Of a stretch of 64,000 nt of DNA, positions 36,644 to 45,348 are shown piece by piece. The position numbers and the translations under genes are program-made. The stretch's first letter is position 1. Every line of letters begins with the position of its first letter. The notes under the pieces were generated by a model. The model saw nothing but the letters and a program-made list of their open reading frames with translations, did not search any database and was not told the origin of the DNA. Location: contig NZ_CAMQRY010000002.1 in assembly GCF_947036855.1 (NCBI RefSeq), positions 19,556 to 83,555 on the forward strand, given 5' to 3'. The DNA comes from an uncultured Clostridium sp. GTDB taxonomy: Bacteria; Bacillota; Clostridia; Clostridiales; Clostridiaceae.

Positions 36644-37198
36644 ATGAGAATAATTTCAGGAAAAGCAAGAGGAAAAAAAATACTTTCACCAGCGACTTTA
36701 GAAACAAGACCAACGCTAGATAGAGTAAAAGAATCTATTTTTAATATAATACAGTCATATGTTCCAGATGCAGTTGTTGTAGATGTATTTGCAGGGACAG
36801 GAAGTCTAGGACTTGAAGCAGCTAGTAGAGGTGCTAAAGAATGTTATTTAGTAGATAAAAGTCCAGTAACTTATCCTCTTTTAAAGAAGAATATAGAAGA
36901 TTTAAAGTTTGAAGATACATGTACATCATTAAATATGGATGCATATATGGCTTTAAAATCATTAAATGCAAAAGGAAAAGTTTTTGACCTAATCTTTATA
37001 GACCCACCTTACTTATTAAACTTAATACCAGAGGCTATGAGAATTATTGATGAAAATAATATGCTTCATGAGGATGGAATTATAGTTAGTAAGATTGATA
37101 TTACTGAAGATATATACGAAGGGTCAAAAAACATAAAATTATTTAGAAGTAAAAAATATGGAAAAACAATAGTTAATTTATATAGACTAGAGAAGTAG
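36644..37198 (+). CDS. rsmD: 16S rRNA (guanine(966)-N(2))-methyltransferase RsmD
   Basis: RsmD methylates G966 of 16S rRNA. The 184-residue protein has MRIISGKARGKKILSP, the SAM loop DVFAGTGSLGLEAASRGA and the catalytic FIDPPY (DPPY at 120-123). ATG 36644 follows AGGAGG. It is 9 bases from coaD, an arrangement shared across bacteria. Confidence 0.95.
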   Translation: MRIISGKARGKKILSPATLETRPTLDRVKESIFNIIQSYVPDAVVVDVFAGTGSLGLEAASRGAKECYLVDKSPVTYPLLKKNIEDLKFEDTCTSLNMDAYMALKSLNAKGKVFDLIFIDPPYLLNLIPEAMRIIDENNMLHEDGIIVSKIDITEDIYEGSKNIKLFRSKKYGKTIVNLYRLEK

Positions 37199-37207
37199 GG
37201 GGATTTT

Positions 37208-37690
37208 ATGAGGAAAGCTATTTATCCAGGAAGCTTTGATCCAGTTACAAAAGGGCATCTTGATATTATAAGAAGAGGTGCTAAAAATTTTGATAAGTTG
37301 ACTGTTTCAGTTCTTGTGAATATTGATAAAAAGGGTTTATTTACTATAGATGAAAGAGTTGAACTTTTAAAAGAAGCTACAAAAGAATTTGATAATGTAG
37401 AGATTATTAGTTTTTCAGGATTATTAGTTGACCTTGTAAGAGGTGAAGAAAATTTAGTTGTTTTAAAAGGGCTTAGAAATTCTACTGATTTTAATTATGA
37501 AATGCAAATGGATAATTTAAATAAGGTTTTAGATAGTGAGTGTGAAACTATGTATTTAGTTTCGATACCGAAATACTCATCTATAAGTTCATCTGCTGTT
37601 AAACAAATTGCAAGATTTGGTGGAGATATAAGCTTTATGGTTAATGATGTTACAGAGAAAAAAATATTAGAGAAAATTTCTATGGTGTAG
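37208..37690 (+). CDS. coaD: Phosphopantetheine adenylyltransferase
   Basis: CoaD adenylates 4'-phosphopantetheine in coenzyme A synthesis. The 160-residue nucleotidyltransferase has YPGSFDPVTKGHLDII with the (T/H)xGH motif, VVLKGLRNSTDFNYE and the C-terminal SISSSAVKQIA. ATG 37208 follows AGGGGGA. It works downstream of the CoaBC enzyme encoded earlier in the window. Confidence 0.97.
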   Translation: MRKAIYPGSFDPVTKGHLDIIRRGAKNFDKLTVSVLVNIDKKGLFTIDERVELLKEATKEFDNVEIISFSGLLVDLVRGEENLVVLKGLRNSTDFNYEMQMDNLNKVLDSECETMYLVSIPKYSSISSSAVKQIARFGGDISFMVNDVTEKKILEKISMV

Positions 37691-37700
37691 GGGGAGCAAA

Positions 37701-38249
37701 ATGAAAAATAATACAGAAGGTTTTGAGACTTTAGAGTTAGTTGAGTTAGTTTATGAGATGATAGAAAGAGGTACTAAGGTTCCGATGTCAGGTAAAGTTA
37801 TGGTTGATAAGAAAGAAGTTTTAGAAAAGCTTCATGATGTTATAAATATGTATCCGCAGGAAGTTAGACTTGCACAAAATATTGTAAGTAAGAAAAATGA
37901 TATGTTAAAAGAAGCTGAGGTTAGACTTAGTAGTGCTAGAAGAGAAAGTATTGACATTATAGAAAGTCAGATTACAAATCATGACATAGTAAGAGATGCA
38001 CATCAAAGGGCTGAAGTTATCAAATCACAAGCGTCAGAAGAGTCAAGACAAATAAGGGTATATGCAAGAGAATATGCAAATGACCTTTTACTGAGTCTTG
38101 AAAAGCAAATTGATGTTATGACAGCAGGTCTTTTAGAGAATATGAGGTCTAATATAGAAGGATTTGCAGAAAATATAACTGAGGATATGGAAAAAACAAA
38201 AAATATGCTTAGAGAAAATGCAAAAGAGCTAGAAGCTCCTATAGTTTAA
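37701..38249 (+). CDS. Conserved clostridial coiled-coil protein, unknown function
   Basis: A 182-residue, mainly helical and charged protein without a signal peptide or membrane segment. It has a short N-terminal ordered part (LELVELVYEMIERG, then GKVMVDKKEVLEKLHDVI) followed by long coiled-coil stretches (about 55-175). Similar clostridial proteins next to coaD are annotated loosely as ATPase-like; I see no Walker motif here. ATG 37701 follows AGGGGGAG. Its 3' end overlaps the convergent ylbJ by 11 bases. The pattern is DivIVA/V-ATPase-H-like, but no function should be inferred. Confidence 0.7.
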   Translation: MKNNTEGFETLELVELVYEMIERGTKVPMSGKVMVDKKEVLEKLHDVINMYPQEVRLAQNIVSKKNDMLKEAEVRLSSARRESIDIIESQITNHDIVRDAHQRAEVIKSQASEESRQIRVYAREYANDLLLSLEKQIDVMTAGLLENMRSNIEGFAENITEDMEKTKNMLRENAKELEAPIV

Positions 38250-39285
38250 AAAAGACTTTACATAAGAAAAACATTAAAGTAGCAGAGATTAATCCTTGAA
38301 GAAATTTAAGGAAGAAGTATTTTTTAAATGATATTTTATGTTTTGAGAAAAAACTGAATGTTTGGGTTATTATTGATAACCCACCAAATGAGGCTAAAAA
38401 TGATATTATACAAAGTTTTGTACTTAGAGCTATATCTAGGGTGCTAATTAGTTTACAACCGTTTGTAAGCTCTAGTAGACCTAGAGAAAAGCTAGTTAGT
38501 ATATCACTAGGGATACCAAAAAGATTAGATAATATATTTAGAGTATTATTAAATATTATTGAGTCTTGTAATATACCAATAAGTATAGAAAATATTACTA
38601 TATAGCCACAAAGATTAATTAGAGTTAGCATAGAATCTTCAATAGATTGTTTGATAGACTCTCCAAAAGAATATATGTTAGAAGGTAGTGAACTATTAGA
38701 AATAATACGTGAGCTATCTTCTTTTTTTATTAGAAATAAAGCGATAATCAAAGAAGAAAAATAAGAACTTATAAGAAGTAAATAGCCAAGCTTATGATTA
38801 TTAAGCATTGAAGTAGCAACTACTGATGTTAAAAATAAAGGACTAGCATTAGAAGCAATTGAGATTAACCTTGAAAATTCAGATTTTGTTATTTTTTTAT
38901 TTTCAAATAGTGTAGTAGAATATTTAGCGCCAATAGGATAACCACAAAGGTAGCTTGAAATCACTGCAAACGAAGAGTTTTGTGATAAATAAAATAGTTT
39001 TGAAAATAAAAATCCAAAGAGTTTATTATATAAATTTATGGCATTTGTATAAATAAGCATGTTACAACAAAATAAAAATGGCAAAAGTGTCGGAAATATA
39101 GATTTCATAAAAATAGTTAATCCATCAATAGCAGAATTTATAGATATTACAGGATTTATTATAAGATAAATAATAAATAAACTTAAAATAAGAGAAAATA
39201 TGTAATTAAACTTATTTTGAAAAATTAAAGTTAAGAATATAATTAATATAAGTGTTAAAGTTATTAATAAAAAAATACTATACAT
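38239..39285 (-). CDS. ylbJ: Sporulation integral membrane protein YlbJ
   Basis: YlbJ is a polytopic protein needed for spore cortex or coat maturation in Bacillus. The 348-residue protein has about eight hydrophobic segments and the family block SSYLCGYPIGAKYSTTLFEN with SNASPLFL. The start ATG at 39285 has AGGAGGGG before it on the minus strand. Its stop lies inside the end of the coiled-coil gene, so there is no room for a separate terminator. It follows tmcAL and both point away from pta. Confidence 0.88.
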   Translation of the reverse strand: MYSIFLLITLTLILIIFLTLIFQNKFNYIFSLILSLFIIYLIINPVISINSAIDGLTIFMKSIFPTLLPFLFCCNMLIYTNAINLYNKLFGFLFSKLFYLSQNSSFAVISSYLCGYPIGAKYSTTLFENKKITKSEFSRLISIASNASPLFLTSVVATSMLNNHKLGYLLLISSYFSSLIIALFLIKKEDSSRIISNSSLPSNIYSFGESIKQSIEDSMLTLINLCGYIVIFSILIGILQDSIIFNNTLNILSNLFGIPSDILTSFSLGLLELTNGCKLISTLDIALSTKLCIISFLASFGGLSIITQTFSFFSKHKISFKKYFFLKFLQGLISATLMFFLCKVFFKL

Positions 39286-39363
39286 GCTATACCCCTCCTA
39301 GCTTATATAGTATTTATATTAATTAAGTTTACATATTATAATTTCTTTTGATATTTATTTTGA

Positions 39364-40584
39364 TTAATTTTTCAAAATAAAGGGACTTTTCAAGTAATCA
39401 CTATTAAGTTTTAAATCTGTATTTAATAGAGAGTAAAGATTTGTTGCCTTTATATCAAGTTTTAATAGTTCATCAGTAATTTTCTTTGGAACTTTAGTTA
39501 TTATTTCTATATCAGAATTTTTCTTAATTTCTTTTAGGATTTTAGCTCCAGTTTGATTAAGACCTAATATTCTTATATATTTTGGTCTTTCATAAAGTAA
39601 ACATTGAAGTTCTTTATCTATTCCAAGAAAAATTAAACAAAGTACTCTAGAAATTCGAGTATGTGTGTAACGTTTGCTTTTGCATTTGCTGATAAGGTCC
39701 TCAAGAGAAATAGAAGTTTGAATTTCTTTGAGAATTTTATTACCAAGACCTTCGTTTGTATCTTTAATATTATTTGCTATATCTGGTTTTAGTAATAAAA
39801 TATATTTAATATAACTAAACATTAAAGAGGAATCAGCAAAATCTTTTTTTGAATTAAGTATATTATAAGTTTCATTTGGCAATAATGCTTTAGTAGAATT
39901 AAGTGATTTATCATTTTGTATAAACTCGCGAATAGCAGTAGCAGAAGCAAATTTATTCTCTTCAGTAGTTACATCATTATAATTTGAGCCTTCTCGTTTG
40001 AGTGTAACTGGCTTTATACTACTGTTTAATCTTAAAAGGATTTTACAATATTCTATACCAAGAATATTATTAGAACTATTTAAAAAATCTTGTAAGATGG
40101 TGGGGTCAATAGTTAAGTCAAGATGATTTTCTATATAGGTATTAAGAGCGTTAGCTCTAGCACTAGGGAATGTAATACCAAGTGAAAGATTTTCTTTGAG
40201 ATATAATTTAAATTCATTTGGTTCAAATGCAAGGATTTTAGCTATTGTTAGTATAAGATCTATATTTCCAAATTCAGAGCCGAAATAAATATTATCTACA
40301 ATGTTTAGGCTATCGAGTATAGAAATAGCTCCAAATGAAAAAAATTCAGCTGAAGATACAGCAAATAATGTTGGAAGTTCTATAACAAGGTCAACTCCAG
40401 ATTTAATAGCCATTTCAGCCCTAGACCATTTATCAGTTATAGAGGGAAAACCTCTTTGAACAAAATTACCACTCATAACACAAACTACACCATCTGGATT
40501 TGTATCAATTTTACAATTGTTCAAATGGAAGTTATGTCCTAAATGAAAAGGATTATATTCAGTTATTATGCCACTTATTTTCAT
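39364..40584 (-). CDS. tmcAL: tRNA(Met) cytidine acetate ligase TmcAL (YlbM)
   Basis: TmcAL makes N4-acetylcytidine at the wobble base of elongator tRNA-Met using acetate and ATP. The 406-residue protein begins MKISGIITEYNPFHLGHNFH, with the nucleotidyltransferase HxGH motif. It continues with VVCVMSGNFVQRGFPSITDKW and VDLVIELPTLFAVSSAEFFSFGA. AAGGGTGATG precedes the start at 40584. Its substrate acetate links it loosely to the divergent pta-ackA pair. Confidence 0.93.
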   Translation of the reverse strand: MKISGIITEYNPFHLGHNFHLNNCKIDTNPDGVVCVMSGNFVQRGFPSITDKWSRAEMAIKSGVDLVIELPTLFAVSSAEFFSFGAISILDSLNIVDNIYFGSEFGNIDLILTIAKILAFEPNEFKLYLKENLSLGITFPSARANALNTYIENHLDLTIDPTILQDFLNSSNNILGIEYCKILLRLNSSIKPVTLKREGSNYNDVTTEENKFASATAIREFIQNDKSLNSTKALLPNETYNILNSKKDFADSSLMFSYIKYILLLKPDIANNIKDTNEGLGNKILKEIQTSISLEDLISKCKSKRYTHTRISRVLCLIFLGIDKELQCLLYERPKYIRILGLNQTGAKILKEIKKNSDIEIITKVPKKITDELLKLDIKATNLYSLLNTDLKLNSDYLKSPFILKN

Positions 40585-40676
40585 TTTTCATCACCCTTTA
40601 ATATTAATAAATAATTAATTTTTTTTTTACTAGATTACTATAAATAAGTAATAAAGTCAAAGTAGTAAAAAATCAA

Positions 40677-40691
40677 AATTTTCAGATTATT
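40677..40691. promoter_or_regulatory. Candidate CodY box upstream of pta
   Basis: AATTTTCAGATTATT matches the CodY box AATTTTCWGAAAATT at 13 of 15 positions. It is centred about 60 bases before the predicted pta transcription start, an activating position. CodY activates ackA in Bacillus, and codY is at the end of this window. Confidence 0.5.
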
Positions 40692-40709
40692 TTTAATTTA
40701 CTTTTTTTA

Positions 40710-40737
40710 ATGAATGTGGTTTTTTTTATGATATTAT
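40710..40737 (+). promoter_or_regulatory. Candidate pta promoter (extended -10)
   Basis: TGATATTAT is an extended -10 (hexamer TATTAT at 40732-40737) with only a weak -35 (ATGAAT, 16-bp spacing). The transcript would have about a 70-nt leader. A weak -35 fits a need for an activator. Confidence 0.4.
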
Positions 40738-40812
40738 AAGGGTACAGGATCCAAAAGATGTTGTGGTTAGAAAATTTACTAATCGTTTCTATTTATGGAA
40801 GGAGAAATTAAA

Positions 40813-41814
40813 ATGCAACTTATGAAGCAAATTTGGGAAGCAGCAAAAACTAATAACAAGAGAATAGTATTACCAGAAGGTGATGAAGAGAGAACTTTAG
40901 TAGCTGCTCAGAAAATAACAGAACAAAAACTAGCTAAGGTAATATTAGTTGGAGATAAAGACAGTATAGAGAATAAAGCAAAAAAATTAAATGTTAATTT
41001 AGATGGAATTAAAATAGAAGATCCTAATAAATCAGATAAGCTTGAGTCTTATGTAGAGGCTTTTTATAATTTAAGAAAAAATAAAGGTATGACTATAGAA
41101 AAATCAAACATGATTGTTAGAGACCCATTATATTTTGCAACAATGATGGTAAAGCTTGATGATGCAGATGGAATGGTATCAGGTGCTATACACACAACAG
41201 GAGATCTTTTAAGACCAGGTCTTCAAATAATAAAGACAGCTCCTGGTGTATCAGTAGTTTCAAGTTTCTTTATTATGATGGTGCCAAATTCAAAATATGG
41301 GGAAGAGGGACTGCTATTATTTGCAGATTGCGCAGTAAATCCAAATCCTTCAGCTAGTGATTTAGCGGCAATAGCAATAGCTACAGCTGATACAGCTAAG
41401 AAATTATGCAAGATTGCACCAAAAGTAGCAATGTTATCATTCTCAACAATGGGAAGTGCTGACCATCAGTTAGTTTCAAAGGTTAGAGAAGCAACAGAAA
41501 TAGCGAAAAATCTAAGACCTGACCTTGATATAGATGGAGAATTACAATTAGACGCTGCAATAGTTCCAAGTGTTGCTAGTCAAAAAGCTCCTAATAGTAA
41601 GGTGGCAGGAAAAGCTAATGTTTTAGTTTTCCCAGATCTACAAGCAGGAAATATAGGATATAAATTAGTTCAAAGATTTGCAAATGCAGATGCAATAGGA
41701 CCAGTTTGTCAAGGATTTGCAAAACCTATAAATGATTTATCAAGGGGCTGTAGTTCTGATGATATAGTTAATGTTGTAGCATTGACAGCTGTTCAAGCAC
41801 AATCTAATGATTAA
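40813..41814 (+). CDS. pta: Phosphate acetyltransferase
   Basis: Pta converts acetyl-CoA and phosphate to acetyl phosphate. ATG 40813, 8 bases after AAGGAG, gives 333 residues starting MQLMKQIWEAAK, the usual family N-terminus. An upstream ATG at 40795 would place the Shine-Dalgarno sequence inside the gene. Core motifs include RIVLPEGDEERT, GAIHTTGDLLRPGLQIIK, ANVLVFPDLQAGNIGYKLVQR and GPVCQGFAKPINDLSRGCS. It forms the ATP-generating acetate pathway with ackA, 44 bases downstream. Confidence 0.96.
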   Translation: MQLMKQIWEAAKTNNKRIVLPEGDEERTLVAAQKITEQKLAKVILVGDKDSIENKAKKLNVNLDGIKIEDPNKSDKLESYVEAFYNLRKNKGMTIEKSNMIVRDPLYFATMMVKLDDADGMVSGAIHTTGDLLRPGLQIIKTAPGVSVVSSFFIMMVPNSKYGEEGLLLFADCAVNPNPSASDLAAIAIATADTAKKLCKIAPKVAMLSFSTMGSADHQLVSKVREATEIAKNLRPDLDIDGELQLDAAIVPSVASQKAPNSKVAGKANVLVFPDLQAGNIGYKLVQRFANADAIGPVCQGFAKPINDLSRGCSSDDIVNVVALTAVQAQSND

Positions 41815-41858
41815 ATAAGGGTAAAATTTAAAGAAACAAAAGTTTAAGGAGGAATAAT

Positions 41859-43052
41859 ATGAATATATTAGTAGTAAACTGTGGGAGCTCATCATTAAAA
41901 TATCAATTAATCGAAATGGCAAAGAAAGAAGTTTTAGCCTCAGGTGTAGTTGAGAGAATAGGAATTAAGGGATCTATTCTTACTCAAAAAGTTGATGGAA
42001 GGGAAAAATATATAGTTGAAAAAGAAATGAAAAATCATGAAGATGCAATACAAGTTGCACTTGATGCATTAGTGAGAAAAGAAACAGGCGTAATAAAGTC
42101 ATTAGATGAAATTAATGCGGTTGGTCATAGAGTTGTACATGGTGGAGAAAAATATGCTAGTTCTGTTTTAGTAAATGATGAAGTTATGAAAGACTTAGAA
42201 GAGTTTGCAAAACTTGCACCACTTCATAATCCACCTAATATAATTGGGATAGAAGCTTGTAAAGATTTAATGCCAAATATTCCAATGGTTGTAGTATTTG
42301 ATACTGCATTCCACCAAACAATGCCTAAGAAAGCTTTTGTATATGCACTTCCATATGAATTATATGAGAAGCATAATATTAGAAAGTATGGTTTCCATGG
42401 AACATCTCACAAATATGTTTCAGCTAAAGCAGCAGAATTTATAGGTAAAGATATGAAAGATTTAAAAATTGTAACATGTCATTTAGGAAATGGATCAAGT
42501 ATATCAGCTATTAAAAATGGTATATGTATAGAAACAACTATGGGATTCACACCACTTGATGGGCTTGTGATGGGAACTAGATGTGGAAGTATAGACCCAG
42601 CAGTTGTTACTTATTTAATAGAAGAACTTGGGTATACAGCACAAGAGGTAACAAGAATAATGAATAAAGAATCTGGAGTATTTGGAATTTCTGGAGTAAG
42701 TAGTGACTTTAGAGATATAGAAACTGCTGCGGCAGAAGGTAATGCAAGAGCTATTCTTGCACTTGAGATATTCCGTTATAAAGTTAAACAGTTTATAGGA
42801 AGCTGTGCTGTTGCAATGGCTGGAATTGATGTCTTAGTATTCACAGCAGGGGTTGGAGAAAATTCATGTGATGAGAGAGATGTAATTACAGATGGGTTAG
42901 AGTTCTTAGGGATTGAACTTGATCATGAAAAAAATAAAGTAAGAGGTAAACTTGCAGATATTGGTAAAGGAAGTTCAAGAGTTAAAATATTAGTAGTTCC
43001 AACAAATGAAGAACTTATGATAGCTATTGATACTTTAGAACTTGTTAAATAA
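41859..43052 (+). CDS. ackA: Acetate kinase
   Basis: AckA makes ATP and acetate from acetyl phosphate. The 397-residue ASKHA kinase has [50 protein letters not shown] and FTAGVGENS, all expected catalytic or nucleotide loops. ATG 41859 follows AAGGAGG. It is cotranscribed with pta and followed by a strong promoter for the next unit. Confidence 0.97.
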   Translation: MNILVVNCGSSSLKYQLIEMAKKEVLASGVVERIGIKGSILTQKVDGREKYIVEKEMKNHEDAIQVALDALVRKETGVIKSLDEINAVGHRVVHGGEKYASSVLVNDEVMKDLEEFAKLAPLHNPPNIIGIEACKDLMPNIPMVVVFDTAFHQTMPKKAFVYALPYELYEKHNIRKYGFHGTSHKYVSAKAAEFIGKDMKDLKIVTCHLGNGSSISAIKNGICIETTMGFTPLDGLVMGTRCGSIDPAVVTYLIEELGYTAQEVTRIMNKESGVFGISGVSSDFRDIETAAAEGNARAILALEIFRYKVKQFIGSCAVAMAGIDVLVFTAGVGENSCDERDVITDGLEFLGIELDHEKNKVRGKLADIGKGSSRVKILVVPTNEELMIAIDTLELVK

Positions 43053-43068
43053 AAAGTTCTAAAATGAC

Positions 43069-43097
43069 TTGACTTTTAAAGGGTAAGTTTATATAAT
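43069..43097 (+). promoter_or_regulatory. Promoter of yceD-rpmF
   Basis: TTGACT at 43069-43074 (5/6) and TATAAT at 43092-43097 (6/6) are separated by exactly 17 bp. Predicted leader is about 60 nt and contains the hairpin described in the next entry. Confidence 0.8.
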
Positions 43098-43133
43098 AAT
43101 ACTTGTGTTATTTACACGTTACTATAATGATTT

Positions 43134-43165
43134 AGGAGTGTGAGGGTGATTAGTCACCGAATCTT
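43134..43165 (+). promoter_or_regulatory. yceD ribosome binding site with hairpin between SD and ATG
   Basis: AGGAG at 43134-43138 is 27 nt from ATG 43166, too far for a normal start. Between them GGTGA (43145-43149) and TCACC (43154-43158) form a hairpin with a TTAG loop that ends 7 nt before the ATG. No other in-frame start exists after the TAG at 43151-43153. Folding would leave an effective spacing of about 13 nt. Confidence 0.55.
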
Positions 43166-43660
43166 ATGGAATTAAACTTTACAGATTTAAGTACAAAAAA
43201 GGAAATAAGAAAACCTATAGATCTTATAGTTAATGAAGATACTATAAATCTTCAAGGTGAAGAAATTAAAGTATTAGAAGCAATTACATTCAAAGGAACA
43301 GCTATAATAGCAGATGAAATTATCACTTTAGGTGGTAATATTACAGCTAAGCTAGAATTAGAATGTTCAAGATGCTTGAATAATTTTTCATTTGATGTTA
43401 TAACTGATATTGATGAAAAGTTTTCAAATAATTTAAAAGAAGATGAATCTATTGCTTTAGTAGAAGGAGATAGCATTGATATCTCTGATGCGATAGTAAG
43501 TAATGTAATTTCAACCTTACCTATAAAAAGAATTTGTGAAGAACAATGCAAAGGCTTATGTCAAAATTGCGGTGCTGATTTAAACCTACATAAGTGCCAA
43601 TGTGATGATTCAAATATAGATATTAGATTTGAAATGCTTAAGAATTTGTTCGATCAATAA
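43166..43660 (+). CDS. yceD: YceD family protein (DUF177), linked to L32
   Basis: A 164-residue YceD/DUF177 protein, found next to rpmF in most bacteria and implicated in 23S rRNA accumulation in plants and bacteria. Family marks are LECSRCLNNFSF near the middle and the C-terminal cysteine motif CEEQCKGLCQNCGADLN. ATG 43166 is the only start compatible with an upstream in-frame stop. It lies 13 bases from rpmF with AAGGAGGTG in between. Confidence 0.9.
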   Translation: MELNFTDLSTKKEIRKPIDLIVNEDTINLQGEEIKVLEAITFKGTAIIADEIITLGGNITAKLELECSRCLNNFSFDVITDIDEKFSNNLKEDESIALVEGDSIDISDAIVSNVISTLPIKRICEEQCKGLCQNCGADLNLHKCQCDDSNIDIRFEMLKNLFDQ

Positions 43661-43673
43661 GGAGGTGTAATCA

Positions 43674-43859
43674 ATGGGAAATCCAACAAGAAAGATGTCA
43701 AAATCTAAAAGAGATTCTAGAAGAGCTCAAACTTATAAGTTAAGTGCACCTACAATAGTAGCATGCCCTAACTGTGGAGAAATGAAAGTGCCACACAGAG
43801 TATGTAAGAGTTGTGGGAATTATAACGGTAAAGAAATAATTGCAGTAACTGCAGAATAA
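43674..43859 (+). CDS. rpmF: 50S ribosomal protein L32
   Basis: L32 is a small 50S subunit protein. The 61-residue zinc-binding form begins [19 protein letters not shown] and has the C4 knuckle [21 protein letters not shown] 43674 follows AAGGAGGTG. It is transcribed with yceD and followed by a terminator. Confidence 0.95.
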   Translation: MGNPTRKMSKSKRDSRRAQTYKLSAPTIVACPNCGEMKVPHRVCKSCGNYNGKEIIAVTAE

Positions 43860-43860
43860 T

Positions 43861-43890
43861 AAAGAAAGTCTTTGGACTTTCTTTTCTTTT
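43861..43890 (+). terminator. Terminator after rpmF
   Basis: A 9-bp stem (AAGAAAGTC and GACTTTCTT) with a TTTG loop, followed by TTCTTTT. Confidence 0.75.
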
Positions 43891-43922
43891 ATATTTATAT
43901 AAAATAAAAAGGGGTGGAAATA

Positions 43923-44915
43923 ATGAGAATAGCAATTGATGCAATGGGTTCTGATAACTCGCCAAGTGCAGAAATTCAAGGATGTATACAAGCATTAAAA
44001 GAATTTTCTGATATTCATATGGTTATTTCAGGTAAAGAAGATGAAATTTCAAAAGAATTATCTAAATTTGAATATGATAAGAGTAGAATTAGTGTAGTTA
44101 ATGCTACTGAAGTTATATCACCAAATGAAGAACCAGTAAGAGCTTTAAAGCAAAAAAAAGATTCAAGTTTAGTTAAAGCATTAAACTTAGTTAAAAGTGG
44201 AGACTGTGATGCTGTGTTATCAGCAGGAAGCACAGGCGCATTTCTAGCTGGGTCTACTTTAATTGTTGGAAGAATTAAAGGTATAAAAAGACCAGCACTT
44301 GCACCGGTTATGCCAGGTAAAAATGGTCCATTTATGATAATTGATGCTGGGGCAAATGTTGACTCAAAAGCACAATTTTTAGTTCAATTTGCTAAAATGG
44401 GAGAAATATATTTTAAAACAGTTTTAGGTACTGAAAATCCTAAAGTTGGTTTAGTTAACATTGGAGCAGAAGAAGAAAAAGGTAATGAACTTACAAAAGA
44501 AGCACATAAACTATTAAAGGCAGAAGACGATATTAACTTTATAGGGAATGTTGAGCCAAGAGATGTTTCAACAGGAGATATTGAAGTTTTAGTTTGTGAT
44601 GGGTTTGTTGGTAACACAATACTGAAAATGTATGAAGGAACAGCAAAAACAATATTAACTATGATAAAAGAAGAAATTATGAGTTCATTTATTTCTAAGG
44701 TTGGAGCAGTATTCCTTTCAGGAACATTCAAAAAACTTAAAAAGAAGATGGATTATAAAGAATATGGTGGAGCACCATTTTTAGGTGTTAATGGTATTTG
44801 TATTAAAGCGCATGGAAGCTCAGATGCTAAGGCATTTAAAAATGCAATAGGTCAAGCAAGAAAGTTTTATAACAATAATTTAATAGAGAAAATAAAATCA
44901 GAGATAGAAAATTAA
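43923..44915 (+). CDS. plsX: Phosphate acyltransferase PlsX
   Basis: PlsX makes acyl phosphate from acyl-ACP for phospholipid synthesis. ATG 43923 (after AAAGGGGTGG) gives 330 residues starting [14 protein letters not shown], the invariant family N-terminus. A GTG at 43914 is less likely. Core motifs: [22 protein letters not shown] and [18 protein letters not shown]. It neighbours yceD-rpmF, acpP and rnc, the common rpmF-plsX-acpP-rnc arrangement. Confidence 0.96.
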   Translation: MRIAIDAMGSDNSPSAEIQGCIQALKEFSDIHMVISGKEDEISKELSKFEYDKSRISVVNATEVISPNEEPVRALKQKKDSSLVKALNLVKSGDCDAVLSAGSTGAFLAGSTLIVGRIKGIKRPALAPVMPGKNGPFMIIDAGANVDSKAQFLVQFAKMGEIYFKTVLGTENPKVGLVNIGAEEEKGNELTKEAHKLLKAEDDINFIGNVEPRDVSTGDIEVLVCDGFVGNTILKMYEGTAKTILTMIKEEIMSSFISKVGAVFLSGTFKKLKKKMDYKEYGGAPFLGVNGICIKAHGSSDAKAFKNAIGQARKFYNNNLIEKIKSEIEN

Positions 44916-44948
44916 TATAATTTTATTAAAATTATTAAGGTTGTAATA

Positions 44949-44977
44949 TTGACGAATTGGAATATATATAATAATAT
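44949..44977 (+). promoter_or_regulatory. Candidate acpP promoter
   Basis: TTGACG (5/6) and TAATAT (4/6) with a 17-bp spacer. A TATAAT also overlaps at 44967-44972 but with an unsuitable spacing. I see no convincing FapR operator. Confidence 0.5.
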
Positions 44978-45006
44978 CTATATAGGTTAATATAGGAGGT
45001 GAGTTT

Positions 45007-45240
45007 ATGATATTTGATAAAGTTAAAGAAATAATAGCGGAAAAGTTATCTGTAGAGATATCAAGTTTAACTATGGAGTCAACTTTTGTTGATGATTTAG
45101 GAGCGGATTCTTTAGATGTAGTTGAGCTTATTATGTCTCTTGAAGAAGAGCTTGAGATGGAAATACCAGATGAAGATGCTGCTGATTTTACAACAGTTGG
45201 GGATGTAGTTGAGTATATTAAGGCGCATAATGAAAATTAA
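45007..45240 (+). CDS. acpP: Acyl carrier protein
   Basis: ACP carries fatty acyl chains on a phosphopantetheine arm. The 77-residue acidic protein has the attachment motif [12 protein letters not shown] with Ser35, then [17 protein letters not shown] 45007 follows TAGGAGGTGAG. It is followed by a strong terminator, so it is largely a single-gene unit. Coenzyme A for its arm is made by the CoaBC and CoaD enzymes of this window. Confidence 0.96.
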   Translation: MIFDKVKEIIAEKLSVEISSLTMESTFVDDLGADSLDVVELIMSLEEELEMEIPDEDAADFTTVGDVVEYIKAHNEN

Positions 45241-45242
45241 GT

Positions 45243-45272
45243 AAATCCCGCTAAATTGCGGGATTTTGTTTA
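45243..45272 (+). terminator. Terminator after acpP
   Basis: A 9-bp perfect stem (AAATCCCGC and GCGGGATTT) with a 6-nt loop and TTGTTTATTTT after it. Confidence 0.87.
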
Positions 45273-45286
45273 TTTTAAAAGTAATT

Positions 45287-45331
45287 AGGTTTATTCTTGA
45301 ATTTGTCACGGGCAAACTGAAGAATAAACCT
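45287..45331 (+). promoter_or_regulatory. Long hairpin in the rnc leader (possible RNase III target)
   Basis: A perfect 12-bp stem (AGGTTTATTCTT at 45287-45298, its complement at 45320-45331) is extended by an internal TTTG and CAAA pairing (45302-45305 with 45313-45316). The right arm abuts the rnc Shine-Dalgarno sequence GAGGAG. The shape resembles a leader stem that RNase III could cleave in its own mRNA, as known in E. coli. It has no T-run, so it is not a terminator. Confidence 0.55.
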
Positions 45332-45348
45332 TGAGGAGTGAGGTTCAA

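Noticed and set aside
44941-45006. Possible FapR operator at acpP.
   Set aside because: No sequence close to the palindromic FapR consensus is visible in the leader.
45299-45319. GTCACGGGCAAACTG in the rnc leader, reminiscent of the GGCAAAC of c-di-GMP-I (GEMM) riboswitches.
   Set aside because: The element is only about 45 nt with one stem; the second helix and tetraloop-receptor parts of the class are absent.
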